Shown in pieces: positions 63,550 through 64,000 of a stretch of 64,000 bases of DNA. The notes below the pieces were generated by a model that was given only the letters and a program-made list of their open reading frames with translations, searched no databases and was not told the origin of the DNA. The translations under genes and the position numbers were made by a program. Every line of letters begins with the position of its first letter. The stretch's first letter is position 1. The stretch is from an uncultured Bartonella sp. (GTDB lineage Bacteria; Pseudomonadota; Alphaproteobacteria; Rhizobiales; Rhizobiaceae): assembly GCA_946478235.1 (NCBI GenBank), contig CAMLBF010000004.1, positions 1 through 64,000 on the forward strand, given 5' to 3'.

Positions 63550-64000
63550 ATGGTTCGGGTACTTCTTTATATTCTTATAGTCGTCGTTATTGGAGCTGGT
63601 TTCGCTTGGTTAGCGAATAATCCAGGCGACCTAGTGATGACATTTGGTGCAACACGTGTGACAGTGTCATTTTTTACAGCTGTTATACTGTTTGTTGTAT
63701 TGCTGGTTGTCGCTTTACTCATCATCTGGTTATTGCGGGTATTGTTTACTGCACCGCGAAACGTATCAAAGCACTTTGCACAGAAAAGACAAAAAAAGGG
63801 TCAGGAAGCGTTATCGAGTGGACTATTGGCGGTTTTGTCGGGAGATTTGGATACAGCGCGGCGAATGAATAAACGCGTAACTAGGTATATCGACAGTGAC
63901 CATGAACCGCTAGTCAAGCTTATGGAAGCCCAAACTTTATTGCTTGAAAACGATATACCAAATGCAATTCGTGTTTACGAAGAAATGAGCAAAAATCCTA
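63550..64000 (+). CDS. hemY: HemY-like TPR membrane protein, N-terminal part (truncated by window edge)
   Basis: This ORF is absent from the track because it continues past the window. It starts at ATG 63550 with AAAGGGG upstream, 13 bases after the mitofilin gene. It reads MVRVLLYILIVVVIGAGFAWLANNPGDLVMTFG and has two hydrophobic segments (about 3-22 and 41-64), then a cytosolic- or periplasmic-side helical repeat region that starts with KKGQEALSSGLLAVLSGDLDTARRMNKR. This is the usual layout of HemY, the haem-associated TPR protein (not protoporphyrinogen oxidase of the same name). About 150 residues are visible. Confidence 0.88.
   Translation, partial: MVRVLLYILIVVVIGAGFAWLANNPGDLVMTFGATRVTVSFFTAVILFVVLLVVALLIIWLLRVLFTAPRNVSKHFAQKRQKKGQEALSSGLLAVLSGDLDTARRMNKRVTRYIDSDHEPLVKLMEAQTLLLENDIPNAIRVYEEMSKNP

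Overview
The window looks like chromosome of a moderately AT-rich alphaproteobacterium of the order Hyphomicrobiales (Rhizobiales), close to the Brucella/Bartonella branch. I infer this from an Omp19-type lipoprotein that resembles the Brucella protein closely, a BA14K-family protein, a fused Mrp AB subunit of the Pha type, and rhizobial gene orders (ftsY-mtaB-dapF; mdh-sucCD-sucAB-lpd; hisC-tyrC beside metX-metW; the tsaD-gpsA cluster; hemD-mitofilin-hemY). A non-pathogenic or host-associated Bartonella relative fits best. The species cannot be fixed by eye.

Layout. 1-2.4 kb: minus-strand ftsY (5' end only, cut by the window edge inside a Pro-Glu repeat), mtaB, dapF. 2.8-4.6 kb: omp19 and zapE. 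4.9-15 kb: a TCA-cycle block (mdh, sucC, sucD, sucA, sucB, a MAPEG protein, a LysE exporter, lpd) ending in a strong terminator. 15.2-18.8 kb, minus strand: a TraB/GumN protein and the carboxyspermidine polyamine pair, divergent from a BA14K protein. 19.6-25.7 kb: the six-gene Mrp cation/proton antiporter operon. 25.8-30.8 kb: tyrC-hisC divergent from metX-metW-phosphotransferase. 30.8-34.1 kb: modE-modA-modB-modC with a ModE-like operator upstream. 34.5-39.1 kb: a D-amino acid aminotransferase, holA, and a three-gene ABC importer of the TrpXYZ type.

39.3-46.3 kb is the most accessory-looking part: tRNA-Gly, a RhuM-family gene, a YagU-like membrane protein, a DASS carboxylate transporter, a divergent pair of DJ-1/PfpI proteins (one fused to an AraC domain), thiD and a small secreted protein. 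46.4-50.3 kb carries a periplasmic FAD dehydrogenase operon of the gluconate/2-ketogluconate type (Tat-exported small subunit, GMC flavoprotein with a Cys cluster, tri-haem cytochrome c). 50.4-53.6 kb: plsC, bioMNY and a universal stress protein. 54-56.2 kb: a DD-carboxypeptidase and a CobW metallochaperone. 56.2-61.3 kb, minus strand: TusA-like protein, L,D-transpeptidase, methyltransferase, EVE protein, YciI protein, gpsA, tsaD. 61.4 kb to the end: hemD, a mitofilin-like protein and the start of hemY.

No CRISPR array, prophage, transposase or obvious defence island is present, and I did not find a plainly new multi-gene system. The most interesting signals are non-coding. Upstream of sucA there are three hairpins, and the last lies between a strong AAGGAG Shine-Dalgarno and the start codon, so folding would bring the two to a normal distance. 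Others are a structured leader before the Mrp operon, paired TTAACCAT (CtrA-type) boxes, a Mo-box and a BioR-like box. hemC is absent from the place I would expect it beside hemD.
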